From contig JAJPIV010000080.1 of NCBI GenBank assembly GCA_021324595.1, positions 38,649-102,648 on the forward strand: a stretch of 64,000 nt of DNA. Reading direction: 5' to 3'. Shown here piece by piece: positions 44,449 through 52,859 of the stretch. Source of the stretch: Actinomycetota bacterium (GTDB lineage: Bacteria; Actinomycetota; Actinomycetes; Streptosporangiales; Streptosporangiaceae). The translations under genes were made by a program, and so were the position numbers. Position 1 is the stretch's first letter, and each line of letters opens with the position of its first letter. Under the pieces are notes generated by a model. That model saw nothing but the letters and a program-made list of their open reading frames with translations, ran no database searches and had not been told where the DNA came from.

Positions 44449-45074
44449 CGCCGGCCGCCGACCGTCATCCGCAGCGCGCGGAACGCCTCCGCGTACTCCA
44501 GTCCCGCGAACGCCCCGCGGATGCGCGCCCAGCTCGTGATCACGTCGGGGTCGATGATCTGCCGGCCCGCCTGCGATCCCCCGTACCGCCGCACGGCGGC
44601 CAGCTTGCGGTCCATCACCGGCGAGATGTCCACGTAGTAGTTCAGCTCGGCCTCCCGGCCGTCGAAGGCCCACGCCGAGCCCGGGTACTCGTAGGCGAGC
44701 ACGGTGGCCGCGACGTAGCCGGACCGGGACAGCGGCCTGGTGGCCGCCAGCCCCGCCTCGAACATGACGACGTGATCCTGGTGGTAGGAGGGAGAGGGGA
44801 TGCAGACGACGTCCGGGGCCTCGGCGGCGAGCAGCTTCTCGATCTCGCCCACCAGGTCGCGCCGGTCGAGGCAGAGCATCCGCGCCTCGTACTCCGGGCC
44901 GTGCAGCACCCGGTAGCGGAAGCCGAGCTCGGCGGCGACCTGGTCCACCTCGATGCCGCTGTCCCGCGACTCCACGCCGAAGATCACGAACGGGTCGCGC
45001 GCGCAGGCCAGCATGCCGCCGCAGCCGAGCGTCTCGTCGTCCATGTGCGGGGCGATCACCACGAGGTCAGCCAT
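44445..45074 (-). CDS. PIG-L family N-acetylglucosaminyl deacetylase-like protein
   Basis: A 209-aa zinc-dependent deacetylase of the LmbE/PIG-L fold. VVIAPHMDDETLGCGGML supplies the His-Asp zinc ligands and catalytic Asp; PSPSYHQDHVVMFEAG supplies the distal His. Members remove N-acetyl groups from GlcNAc-type sugars or mycothiol/bacillithiol precursors. Between WbqC and the FkbM methyltransferase, overlapping both, it likely acts on a sugar intermediate of this pathway. Confidence 0.9.
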   Translation of the reverse strand: MADLVVIAPHMDDETLGCGGMLACARDPFVIFGVESRDSGIEVDQVAAELGFRYRVLHGPEYEARMLCLDRRDLVGEIEKLLAAEAPDVVCIPSPSYHQDHVVMFEAGLAATRPLSRSGYVAATVLAYEYPGSAWAFDGREAELNYYVDISPVMDRKLAAVRRYGGSQAGRQIIDPDVITSWARIRGAFAGLEYAEAFRALRMTVGGRR

Positions 45075-45942
45075 GGTCCTGCCCTTCGTTCTGCCGGTGG
45101 CCGGCCCGGGCCGGGCCGCCCGCCTGCCGCGGGACCCGCGACGCCGGGCCGTCGAGCGCCAGCACCCTGCCCTTCTCGGCGATGGGCACGAACCCCAGGC
45201 CCAGCAGCCCTGCCCGCAGGTCGCCCGCGGTCACCGGCCCCTGCTCCGACACGGTGTCGTGCAGTTCGATGACGAGCCGGCGAGCGCGCGTCAGGACCGG
45301 CTCGGCGGCCTGGATCAACGCCGCCTCGGCGCCCTCGATGTCGCAGACCACGGCGTAGTCGGGCCAGCCCCCGGCCAGGTCGGCGAGGTCCACGACCGGA
45401 ACGCGCGGGTGCCGTTCCCCTGAGGCGTCCGGGACGACCCTGGAGCACAGGGATGAGCGGCCGAGGGCAAGGGACGTGGTGGCCGAAGGCTCGCCCGGTG
45501 CCACGCCGACGGCGCCGTGAATGGCCCGCACCGTGGCGCCGGCCCTGGCCGCCGCGGCGGCCGCGGTCGCCGTGAGCGCTTCCAGCAGCCGCGGATTGGC
45601 CTCGACGCACACCACCTCGGCGCCCGGCGCCGCGACGTCGAGTATGTGCGAGGTGGTGACGCCGAGGCTCGACCCGAGCTCCAGCACCCGCGAGAACCCC
45701 GCGAGATGGGCGCGGATGAAGCGGATCTCGGCGCTCTCGTAGATGCCGAAGGCGATCTGCGCCTTGACGGCGGGGGTGAACGCCGCCGGGGAGGTGTCGA
45801 TGACGACGCCGAAGCTCCTGATCCGGTCACGGAGGGCCAGCGAGATCAGGCTTCCGACCGCGGGCTGGGACAGCGCGCGCGCCGTGGCCGCCTTCGCCTG
45901 CCGCGCGGCACTGGCGGCCAGCTCAGCCAGCCGGCTGCTCAT
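45067..45942 (-). CDS. FkbM-type SAM-dependent methyltransferase
   Basis: A 291-aa protein. SAM motif FSRVLELGSSLGVTTSHILD, acidic strand AEVVCVEANPRLLEAL, and the FkbM feature VVCDIEGAEAALIQ with LVIELHDTVSEQG. Likely O-methylates a sugar of the polysaccharide. ATG 45942 overlaps the preceding gene by 4 nt, and an N-terminal Ala-rich helix (LAELAASAARQAKAATARAL) precedes the fold. The longer ORF start is a shadow. Confidence 0.85.
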   Translation of the reverse strand: MSSRLAELAASAARQAKAATARALSQPAVGSLISLALRDRIRSFGVVIDTSPAAFTPAVKAQIAFGIYESAEIRFIRAHLAGFSRVLELGSSLGVTTSHILDVAAPGAEVVCVEANPRLLEALTATAAAAAARAGATVRAIHGAVGVAPGEPSATTSLALGRSSLCSRVVPDASGERHPRVPVVDLADLAGGWPDYAVVCDIEGAEAALIQAAEPVLTRARRLVIELHDTVSEQGPVTAGDLRAGLLGLGFVPIAEKGRVLALDGPASRVPRQAGGPARAGHRQNEGQDHG

Positions 45943-46622
45943 GGCCGGCGCCACGCGCGCAGGCAGATGTCGTTGGGAAGGTAGGAGCGGTCCAGCTCCA
46001 GGTGCGACCAGTCGCGCGCGTCCAGCAGGCCCGCCACCTCGGCGGCCGAATAGTGCAGCCGGCCGTCGGCTGGGACGTGCAGGAACGTCACTGCGATGCC
46101 GCGCCTGCTGGCGGCCCACATCGCGTCGACGGCCCGCGCGGTCTCGGGCTTGGACCATCCGCTTGAGTAGTTGAAGGGCCCCGATGCCACGGCCCAGTCG
46201 CACGCGCTGAGGTCGGCGACGCTGCCGACGCGGAACTCCCCCCGCGGCCGGCGGCGACGGGCGAGCGCGATCATCTCCGCCGACCAGTCCAGGCCGGCGT
46301 ACGAGACGCCCGCGGGGACCAGGTCGGCGAGCCGCCCAGTCCCGCAGCCGAGCTCGAGCACGCGGTCCCCGGGCTGGATCGGCAGCCGCAGCAGCGCGTG
46401 CAGGCGCTGCTCGTGCGACTGGGGGGATCCGCAGTCGGCGACCAGGTAGTCCGGCCCGGCGGTCCTGGCGCGGCGGTCCCATGCCGCCGGGGTGCTCTCG
46501 GCGAGCCAGGGCGCCGGCCTCGCCCCGCCCGCGACCGCCGGGATCCGCGGGCCGGGCTCGCGCGCCTGCCCGCCCGGCGCCCCCGGAGCCGTCGCGGGAA
46601 TCCCCGAAACCGGCACAGTCAT
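45939..46622 (-). CDS. Class I SAM-dependent methyltransferase
   Basis: Methyltransferase of the UbiE/Methyltransf_11 type: RVLELGCGTGRLADLVPAG (motif I), YAGLDWSAEMIALARRRRPR (motif II region), SACDWAVASGPFNY. About 227 aa. Start is uncertain: ATG 46622 has GGGGGA five nt upstream, and ATG 46646 is also in frame. First gene of the nine-gene overlapping run 37453–46622. The 205-bp gap above it (46647–46851) has no gene; minus-strand TAGTGT near 46720 is a possible -10. Confidence 0.82.
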   Translation of the reverse strand: MTVPVSGIPATAPGAPGGQAREPGPRIPAVAGGARPAPWLAESTPAAWDRRARTAGPDYLVADCGSPQSHEQRLHALLRLPIQPGDRVLELGCGTGRLADLVPAGVSYAGLDWSAEMIALARRRRPRGEFRVGSVADLSACDWAVASGPFNYSSGWSKPETARAVDAMWAASRRGIAVTFLHVPADGRLHYSAAEVAGLLDARDWSHLELDRSYLPNDICLRAWRRP

Positions 46623-46851
46623 TGCCATCCCCCGTTTCCGGGCCATTGCCTGCCTAACCTGACGGGCGCTTCGGCGCCGGTCGAATTGAAATCTCCGGCC
46701 TCGCGATCCGGCACACTATCAGCCCGGTGCCCGGGCGGGGGCCGGAACGCCGGCATGGCGGATTTCGTGCAGGCTTTCCGAGTTTGGCGGGAGGCGCGAA
46801 ATGGAGTGGCTCACGGTCGCCGGCCTGGCCGGGTCACGTGGCCGGCGCGAT

Positions 46852-48084
46852 TCACCGGTCATCTGGCCACGGCATGGTCGGAGATGCCCCGACCAGTTCC
46901 CCGGCCGACTCCACGACGCGGGCGCCGAAGGCCGCCGCGGTCCTTCCGGCCGCCTCGGCCAGTCCCGCGGCCGACAGCCGCTCCAGGAGAGCGCGGTCCG
47001 CGGCGAGCGCCTCGATGGCCTCGATGATGGCGTCCGGGCTGCGAGCCGGGATGGTCATCGCGCACGCCGGCCCGCCCGCCTCGGGGGTCGCCACGACCGG
47101 CAGCCCGAGGGCCGCCGCCTCCAGGGTCACGAGCGCGCTCCCCTCCGAGAGCGAGGGGAAGAGCAGGACGTCGGCCCGGCGGAACTCCTCCAGCAGCCGG
47201 GCGCGCGGGACAGGGCCGTGGATGGTGCCGACCTCGCTGAGCCGGCGCAGCCCGAGCGGGGTGAGGTTGGCCGGCCCGAAGAAGTCAACCGTGACAGGCA
47301 GGTCAGGTCGTGCGCGCAGCGCCTGATGGATGTACTGCACGCCCTTGTGGAGCATCAGCGTCCCCGCGAAGACGATCCGCAGGGACCCGTGCGCCCGGAA
47401 GTCCCGCCTGCGCGGGGCGCGCTGATCGCCGGGGATCGGGTACGGGATGACCCGGAACTTCCCGCGCGGCGCGCCGAATCCCTGCGAGATGTCGATGAGG
47501 TGGGCGGACGGCACCCAGATGAGGTCGGCGAGCTGCCACTCCGCCTCCATCCGGTGATCCCAGCCCGACAGCCTGGCCACCCGTTCCGGGGCCCATCCGG
47601 GGAAGCGCGCGAGCTCCTCGGCGGCGACGGCGGACTCGTGCCGCAGCGGCGGGGAGACCTGCTCCATGATCCGGTGCTGCCTGCCCGCGAACAGCTCAAG
47701 GCTGCCTGACTGCAGGCCGACGACCGCGGGCGAGTCGCACTGCCGGGCGATCGAGCGGAAGGCGCGCGACAGCGCACGGTCGACGAGCGTCGTGTCGTAC
47801 CCGGACAGGACCATCCGGCGCCGCGCCCGGGCGAGCACGAGCAGCTGCGGATGCCTGCGCAGGCGCGCGGCGGGAATGCCCGCGACGACCCGGTTCATGG
47901 TCCGCTGCCCGGCCGCGCGCGCCAGGGCTCGCGCGGCCCATCCCGGCGCCAGGCACGCATCGACGTGCGCGCTGCGCAGCAGGCCGCCGGACTCCAGGGC
48001 CACCGCCGTGGCCAGGCCCATCCGCACGCTGGGCGAGAAGTAGTCGACGGCGCGTTCACGCCGCCCGGTGAACGCCGTGCTCAT
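46852..48084 (-). CDS. Glycosyltransferase (GT4-like)
   Basis: A 410-aa GT-B transferase. The N-terminal domain is divergent (RRERAVDYFSPSVRMGLATA). The C-terminal domain has RIVFAGTLMLHKGVQYIHQA and the Ex7E motif LFPSLSEGSALVTLEAAALG. SHESAVAAEELARFPGW-like and LADLIWVPSAHLIDISQGFG segments are typical of actinobacterial exopolysaccharide GT4 enzymes. Start ATG 48084 overlaps the upstream methyltransferase stop (ATGA). Confidence 0.87.
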   Translation of the reverse strand: MSTAFTGRRERAVDYFSPSVRMGLATAVALESGGLLRSAHVDACLAPGWAARALARAAGQRTMNRVVAGIPAARLRRHPQLLVLARARRRMVLSGYDTTLVDRALSRAFRSIARQCDSPAVVGLQSGSLELFAGRQHRIMEQVSPPLRHESAVAAEELARFPGWAPERVARLSGWDHRMEAEWQLADLIWVPSAHLIDISQGFGAPRGKFRVIPYPIPGDQRAPRRRDFRAHGSLRIVFAGTLMLHKGVQYIHQALRARPDLPVTVDFFGPANLTPLGLRRLSEVGTIHGPVPRARLLEEFRRADVLLFPSLSEGSALVTLEAAALGLPVVATPEAGGPACAMTIPARSPDAIIEAIEALAADRALLERLSAAGLAEAAGRTAAAFGARVVESAGELVGASPTMPWPDDR

Positions 48085-48860
48085 CGCGGCCGTGCCCGCG
48101 GGCCGCAGGCGGGCGGGCGGGCTCCCGCCTGGAGGCAGAGCACCCGGAGGGTCCGGGGGCGCCCCGGCGGGCGGGCGGTCCCCGGCCCCGCGGCCCCGGG
48201 CGCCGGGGCCAGCCCGGCGCGCCCGGCCGCGGCCAGCCACCACCGGAGCCGGTGCCGCTGCCGTGATGCCCGCAGGTACCGCCGGTAGGACTGCCACCGG
48301 CCCGGAGCGGCCGGCCAGGCCGGCCCGCCCGCCACCGGGCGGAGCAGCCGCTCCAGCCAGCGCACGGGGTGCCGCAGGTCGGGCACCGTGCACACGACGA
48401 CGCCGCCGGGCCGCAGCGCGCGGGCGCATTCGGCCAGCACGGCGCCGGGGTCGGTGACGTACTCGAGCATGCTGGAGGCCACCACCGCGTCGAACCGGGA
48501 GGCGGCCACCGGCAGCCGCCGCCAGCCTGGCTCCAGGAGCACCCAGGCGGCTGGCCCGCCGGGGCGCGGCGGCCGGGCACGGCCGGCCGCGGCCGCCCGG
48601 CGCAGCATCTCCGGCGAGATGTCGCACCCCACCACCCGCAGGCCGTGGCCGGCGAGCCACCGGGACATCTCGCCGGTGCCGCAGCCGAGGTCCAGCACCA
48701 GGCCGCCGGGGGGGACCTGCCGCGCCACCGGCAGGCCCACCGCGGAAAGCCGGCCGGCCAGGGTCCCGCCGGCGGCGTACTTCGCCGCCCAGGCCGGCGC
48801 CTTGGCGTCGAAGAGCCGGCGCACGAGCTCGGCGTGGGCATCGGCTGTGGTCCGCGCCAT
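48081..48860 (-). CDS. Class I SAM-dependent methyltransferase
   Basis: A 259-aa enzyme: VLDLGCGTGEMSRWLAGHGL (motif I), VVGCDISPEMLRRAAAAGR, FDAVVASSMLEYVTDPGAVL and LRPGGVVVCTVPDL (motifs III–IV). The last ~70 residues are Arg/Pro/Ala-rich and probably unstructured. It is the first gene of a two-gene unit with the glycosyltransferase. A TACGAT box lies 7 nt before the ATG on the minus strand, indicating a leaderless transcript. Confidence 0.87.
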   Translation of the reverse strand: MARTTADAHAELVRRLFDAKAPAWAAKYAAGGTLAGRLSAVGLPVARQVPPGGLVLDLGCGTGEMSRWLAGHGLRVVGCDISPEMLRRAAAAGRARPPRPGGPAAWVLLEPGWRRLPVAASRFDAVVASSMLEYVTDPGAVLAECARALRPGGVVVCTVPDLRHPVRWLERLLRPVAGGPAWPAAPGRWQSYRRYLRASRQRHRLRWWLAAAGRAGLAPAPGAAGPGTARPPGRPRTLRVLCLQAGARPPACGPRARPR

Positions 48861-48867
48861 GACGCAG

Positions 48868-48873
48868 ATCGTA
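48868..48873 (-). promoter_or_regulatory. -10 box TACGAT (minus strand) for the methyltransferase–glycosyltransferase unit
   Basis: ATCGTA on the plus strand reads TACGAT on the minus strand, ending 7 nt before the ATG at 48860. It marks a second promoter within the minus-strand polysaccharide block. Confidence 0.5.
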
Positions 48874-48981
48874 TCCGAGCCATTGCGCCGAGTGATCGAA
48901 ATGGCTCACGCGGCGTCCTCCCGGCCCGCGTGCCTGGCGCCCCGCCGGGGGTGCCGGGAGGCCAGCGTCGCTGGCCCGGTG

Positions 48982-49064
48982 CCCGGGCACGAGGTGGCGC
49001 CGGGCGTGATTTCCCGGTCGCCCAGGCCGGGCACCACCGTTCCCGGGCGCGAGGTAGCGTCGGG
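48982..49064. repeat. Imperfect direct repeat in the deoC promoter region
   Basis: CCCGGGCACGAGGTGGCGCC and CCCGGGCGCGAGGTAGCGTC (plus GGG in both) start at 48982 and 49042, period 60 bp, 3 mismatches over 23. The second copy contains the TAGCGT -10 box; the first has TGGCGC at that place. Confidence 0.7.
49055..49060 (+). promoter_or_regulatory. -10 box TAGCGT for deoC
   Basis: TAGCGT ends 7 nt before the ATG at 49068, implying that deoC is transcribed from its own promoter as a leaderless or near-leaderless mRNA. Confidence 0.5.
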
Positions 49065-49067
49065 GGC

Positions 49068-50063
49068 ATGGCGGGCGAGGAGGGCGGGGCGGCCCGGACC
49101 GTGGCGACTGGGGGCACGGCCAGGGATCCCGGGTGGCTCACGGGTGCGCCCGGCTCGGACGCGGCGCTGCGGCAGCTGCTCCGCGGGCTGCCGGGTGTCG
49201 ACGAGGCGGGAACGCGGGCAAGGTGCGAGGGCCTGGCGACCCGGTCCGTGAAGCGCCAGGCGAAGCTGGCCGCGATCGACCTGGCCATCCGGATGACCGA
49301 CCTCACCACGCTGGAGGGCGCCGACACCCCGGGCAAGGTGCGCGGGCTGTGCGCGAAGGCGCGCCGTCCCGACCCGGACGACCCGGCGGTCCCCCCGGTC
49401 GCGGCGGTGTGCGTCTACCCGGACCTGGCCGGCCTGGCCAGGTCCGAGCTGGCCGGCAGCGGCGTCGCGGTCGCGTCCGTGGCGACGGCGTTCCCGTCCG
49501 GCCGGGCGCCGCTGGCGGTCAGGCTGGCCGACGTGGCCGAGGCGGTCGCGGCCGGCGCCGACGAGATCGACATGGTGATCGACCGCGGCGCGTTCCTGGC
49601 CGGGCGCTATGGCCAGGTCTGCGAGGAGGTCCGCGCGGTCCGGCAGGCATGCGGGAGCGCGCGCCTGAAGGTGATCCTGGAGACAGGCGAGCTGGCCACG
49701 CTCGACAACGTCTGCCGCGCCGCGTGGCTGGCGATGCTGGCCGGGGCGGACTTCATCAAGACCTCGACCGGGAAGGTCAGCCCGGCCGCCACGCCGGAGG
49801 CCGCGCTGGTGATGCTCGCGGCCGCGCGCGACCACGAGCGCGCCACGGGCCGGCGGGTGGGCGTCAAGGTCGCCGGCGGCGTCCGCACCGCCAGGGACGC
49901 GATCCGCTACCTGGTGCTGGTCCGCGAGACCGCCGGCCCCGGCTGGCTGAGCCCCCGCCTGTTCCGGATCGGCGCCTCAGGCCTGCTCAACGACCTGCTC
50001 ATGCAGCGCCGGGCCCAGCTGACCGGAGCGTACTCGGGGGCGGAGTACTTCACCCTGGACTGA
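49068..50063 (+). CDS. deoC: Deoxyribose-phosphate aldolase
   Basis: Splits 2-deoxyribose-5-phosphate to acetaldehyde and glyceraldehyde-3-phosphate. 331 aa, longer than the short ~220-aa type, matching the long bacterial/eukaryotic class. KLAAIDLAIRMTDLTTLEGA begins the barrel; AGADEIDMVIDRGAFLAG; Schiff-base Lys in ADFIKTSTGKVS; second Lys in VGVKVAGGVRTARDAIRY. The N-terminal ~55 residues are variable. It is separated from deoA/add by ~13 kb of polysaccharide genes. Ends 154 bp before the dehydratase gene. Confidence 0.95.
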   Translation: MAGEEGGAARTVATGGTARDPGWLTGAPGSDAALRQLLRGLPGVDEAGTRARCEGLATRSVKRQAKLAAIDLAIRMTDLTTLEGADTPGKVRGLCAKARRPDPDDPAVPPVAAVCVYPDLAGLARSELAGSGVAVASVATAFPSGRAPLAVRLADVAEAVAAGADEIDMVIDRGAFLAGRYGQVCEEVRAVRQACGSARLKVILETGELATLDNVCRAAWLAMLAGADFIKTSTGKVSPAATPEAALVMLAAARDHERATGRRVGVKVAGGVRTARDAIRYLVLVRETAGPGWLSPRLFRIGASGLLNDLLMQRRAQLTGAYSGAEYFTLD

Positions 50064-50217
50064 CCGGGGCATATTCCCCCGCCCCGGGAACAATGCCTGA
50101 TTCCGGATGCGGAATGCCAGGTCATCCCGGCTCGCCTGCAGCCGAGACGCGGCCCGGCCATTCGAGTAATGTGCTAGGGGCATTTTCCGGCGCCTGGCAT
50201 TTCCCGGGAGCCGGCCG

Positions 50218-52212
50218 GTGAAGTGCGGCGGCAACATGAGGGGTGTTGAAGTGCGGAACGGGGGCATCCGCTGGTCCGCGGTCCTGGCCGGGCTGCGCAG
50301 GCGCCGGGCGTGCCGCGCGCTCGAGGCGGCGTACGACGCGGGCTGCTGGGTCCTGGGCCTGTCGGTCGCGGCCCGCGTGACCGGCGACCTGGCGGGCGCC
50401 CGCCACGGCGCCCGCCTGGCGGCGGCCGCCGTGGCGGTCGCCGCCCTCGTGGCGGGCAGCGGCCTGCTGGCCGGGCTGTACCGGGGGCGGTACCGGCGCG
50501 GCAGCCTCGATGAGGCCCTCGGCGTCAGCCGGGCAGCGGGCGTGACCGCGCTCGCGCTCGCCGTGGCCGGCCGGGTGCTGGTGGCCGGCCAGCGCGCCCC
50601 GCTGGCGACCATTGCGGCGGGCGCGGCCGCGGCGCTGCTGGCCATGGTCGGCGCGCGGTACCTGGTGGCCGCGATCCGGCAGTCGCCGCCGTGGCTGGCG
50701 TCGGCGGCCGCGGCGGCGCGGGCCGGGGCGCCGGGGGCCAGGGTGATCGTCTTCGGCGCCGGGGAGGCCGGGACGGCGCTCATCCGGAGCCTGATCCGGC
50801 AGCGGGACGGGCACTACCTGCCGGTCGCGCTGCTGGACGACGACCCGGACAAGCGCCGGCTGCGGGTCTGCGGCGTGCCGGTCCTCGGCGACCGGCATGA
50901 CCTCGCCGACGTCGCCCGCCGGACCGGCGCGACCATCCTGGTGATCGCGATCGCCAGGGCGAGCGGCAGCGTGATCCGCGAGCTGACCCGGGCCGCCGAG
51001 CAGTGCGGGCTGGTGCCGAAGGTGGTCCCGTCGGCCGCCGAGCTGCTCAGCGGCGGGGCCCGGATCGAGGGCGTGCGCGACCCGAGGATCACCGACCTGC
51101 TTGGCCGCAGGCCGGTCCAGACCGACCTGCCCGCCATCGCCTCCCACTTCGCCGGGCGGCGCATCCTGGTCACCGGCGCCGGCGGCTCGATCGGCTCGGA
51201 GATCTGCCGGCAGCTGCACCGGCTGGGCCCCGGCGAGCTGGTCATGCTCGACCGGGACGAGTCGGCGCTGCACGCGATCGAGCTGGAGCTGCACGGCCGC
51301 GCCCTGCTCGACTCGGACCTGACGGTGCTTGCCGACATCCGGGATCCGGCGCGGATCAGGCAGGTCTTCGATCGCTGCCGGCCCGAGATCGTCTTCCACG
51401 CGGCGGCGCTGAAGCACCTGCCGCTGCTCCAGCGCTACCCGGGCGAGGCCGTCAAGAGCAACGTCTGGGGAACGCTGACCGTGCTCAAGGCGGCGGCCGG
51501 CTGCGGGGCGTCCGCGTTCGTCAACATCTCGACGGACAAGGCCGCCGACCCGACCAGCGTGCTCGGGTACTCCAAGCGGCTCGCCGAGCGGCTCACCGCG
51601 GAGTACGCGGCCCGCACCGGCGCGCGGTACCTGAGCGTGAGGTTCGGCAACGTCCTCGGCAGCCGCGGCTCGGTGCTGACCGCGCTGAGCGCTCAGGCGG
51701 CGGCCGGCGCCCGGCTCACCGTGACCCATCCCGAGGTGAGCAGGTACTTCATGACCGCGGACGAGGCCGTGCAGCTCGTGCTGCAGGCGGCGGTGCTCGG
51801 GCGGCCGGGCGAGGCGCTGGTCCTCGACATGGGCGAGCAGGTCAAGATCGTCGACATCGCCCGGAGGATCGCCGCGAACGCGCCGGAGCGGGTGGAGATC
51901 GTCTTCACCGGGCTGCGCCCCGGGGAGAAGCTGGCGGAGAGCCTGCTGGCCGCCGACGAGGTGGATGAGCGGCCGTATCACCCGCTGATCCGGCACGTCA
52001 GCGTGCCGCCGATCGCGCCGGAGGCGGTGGAGGCGCTCGACCCGGCGATGCCGTGCGAGCGCCTGGTGGCCGCCCTCAGGCGGTCCTCGGCGGGTTCCCG
52101 GGCCGGAGGCCCGGCGGCCGGGGCGGATCTCGCGGCCGCGTCGCTGGCGATGCTGCGGCCCACGCCAGGCGGGCGAGCCGATCGCACAGGACATCGAGCT
52201 GGCCGGCCGTAG
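50218..52212 (+). CDS. Nucleotide-sugar 4,6-dehydratase/epimerase (CapD/PglF/WbpM family)
   Basis: A 664-aa membrane-anchored SDR. About four N-terminal helices (residues ~35–155), a first Rossmann domain (RVIVFGAGEAGTALIRSLIR, ~175), then the catalytic SDR domain (RILVTGAGGSIGSEICRQLH, ~315) with FHAAALKHLPLLQRYPGEAV and NISTDKAADPTSVLGYSKRL, where the usual Tyr is replaced as in other long dehydratases. The likely reaction is UDP-GlcNAc to a 4-keto-6-deoxy sugar. Start is ambiguous among GTG 50218, ATG 50236 and GTG 50251 (GGGGTG 6 nt upstream). A TAATGT box at 50167–50172 may drive it. Its 3' end overlaps the phosphatase gene by 137 bp. Confidence 0.88.
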   Translation: MKCGGNMRGVEVRNGGIRWSAVLAGLRRRRACRALEAAYDAGCWVLGLSVAARVTGDLAGARHGARLAAAAVAVAALVAGSGLLAGLYRGRYRRGSLDEALGVSRAAGVTALALAVAGRVLVAGQRAPLATIAAGAAAALLAMVGARYLVAAIRQSPPWLASAAAAARAGAPGARVIVFGAGEAGTALIRSLIRQRDGHYLPVALLDDDPDKRRLRVCGVPVLGDRHDLADVARRTGATILVIAIARASGSVIRELTRAAEQCGLVPKVVPSAAELLSGGARIEGVRDPRITDLLGRRPVQTDLPAIASHFAGRRILVTGAGGSIGSEICRQLHRLGPGELVMLDRDESALHAIELELHGRALLDSDLTVLADIRDPARIRQVFDRCRPEIVFHAAALKHLPLLQRYPGEAVKSNVWGTLTVLKAAAGCGASAFVNISTDKAADPTSVLGYSKRLAERLTAEYAARTGARYLSVRFGNVLGSRGSVLTALSAQAAAGARLTVTHPEVSRYFMTADEAVQLVLQAAVLGRPGEALVLDMGEQVKIVDIARRIAANAPERVEIVFTGLRPGEKLAESLLAADEVDERPYHPLIRHVSVPPIAPEAVEALDPAMPCERLVAALRRSSAGSRAGGPAAGADLAAASLAMLRPTPGGRADRTGHRAGRP

Positions 52213-52699
52213 CGGCGTAGGCGCGCGGCGGCCCGCCGGCGGGATCGGCGATGTCGTCCTCGGGGCTGGCGCCCATCAGCGCGGCCCGGTCCCTGCCCTG
52301 GTGGGCGAGGGCCAGCCAGTCCGCCAGCGGCTGGCCCGCCGTCCTGGGGCCCACGCGGTCCCCGCGGCGGACCAGCTCCTTGATCGTGAATGACCGCGGC
52401 CAGGCCCGCGGAAGCGTGACCACCGCGTGCCTGAGCTGCTCGCGGGTCGCGGTGAGCACCAGGTCGGCGCCGGCCAGGTCGTCCGCGCCGACCTGCCTGC
52501 TGCGGTGCGCGGCCACGTCGAGCCCGCGGCCGCGCAGCTCGCGGATCACCTCGGGGAGAGGCGGCTCGCCCCCCGGGAGCAGGCCCGCGGACCGCACCCG
52601 CGCGGCTGGTTCCAGCACCGCGAGCCGGCTCGCCAGCAGGGCCTGCGCGAGCACCGACCGGCAGACGTTGGCGGTGCACAGGATCAGGACATCGGTCAT
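52076..52699 (-). CDS. Low-molecular-weight protein tyrosine phosphatase (Wzb-like)
   Basis: A 208-aa LMW-PTP. The CX5R loop is CTANVCRS right after the first strand (MTDVLILCTANVCRSVLAQA), and the general-acid Asp is plausibly in EDDIADPAGGPP. Such phosphatases dephosphorylate BY-kinases and control capsule/EPS export; the divergent neighbour is exactly such a kinase. ATG 52699 is preferred because the fold starts there. The C-terminal ~45 residues overlap the dehydratase gene in antisense and look unstructured (Pro/Arg-rich). Confidence 0.88.
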   Translation of the reverse strand: MTDVLILCTANVCRSVLAQALLASRLAVLEPAARVRSAGLLPGGEPPLPEVIRELRGRGLDVAAHRSRQVGADDLAGADLVLTATREQLRHAVVTLPRAWPRSFTIKELVRRGDRVGPRTAGQPLADWLALAHQGRDRAALMGASPEDDIADPAGGPPRAYAATAGQLDVLCDRLARLAWAAASPATRPRDPPRPPGLRPGNPPRTA

Positions 52700-52747
52700 C
52701 GGGCCCCGCCCGCCAGCCATTGCCAGGAGATCGTGATTACCAAATGA

Positions 52748-52762
52748 AGTATAGCGTATACT
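52748..52762. promoter_or_regulatory. Palindromic divergent promoter core between phosphatase and kinase genes
   Basis: AGTATA-GCG-TATACT: perfect 6-bp arms, 3-bp centre, in an AT-rich island of the 160-bp divergent gap. TATACT is a strong -10 on both strands, so two back-to-back promoters or one symmetric operator occupy the same 15 bp. Confidence 0.65.
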
Positions 52763-52859
52763 CACCGTTACCTACGCGTGAGCCGGTGACACGCGGCGAC
52801 CGGGCCCCGGCACGCGCACCCGGTCGGCGGAACGCCTGCGGAAATCCGGAGGAAAGCGG

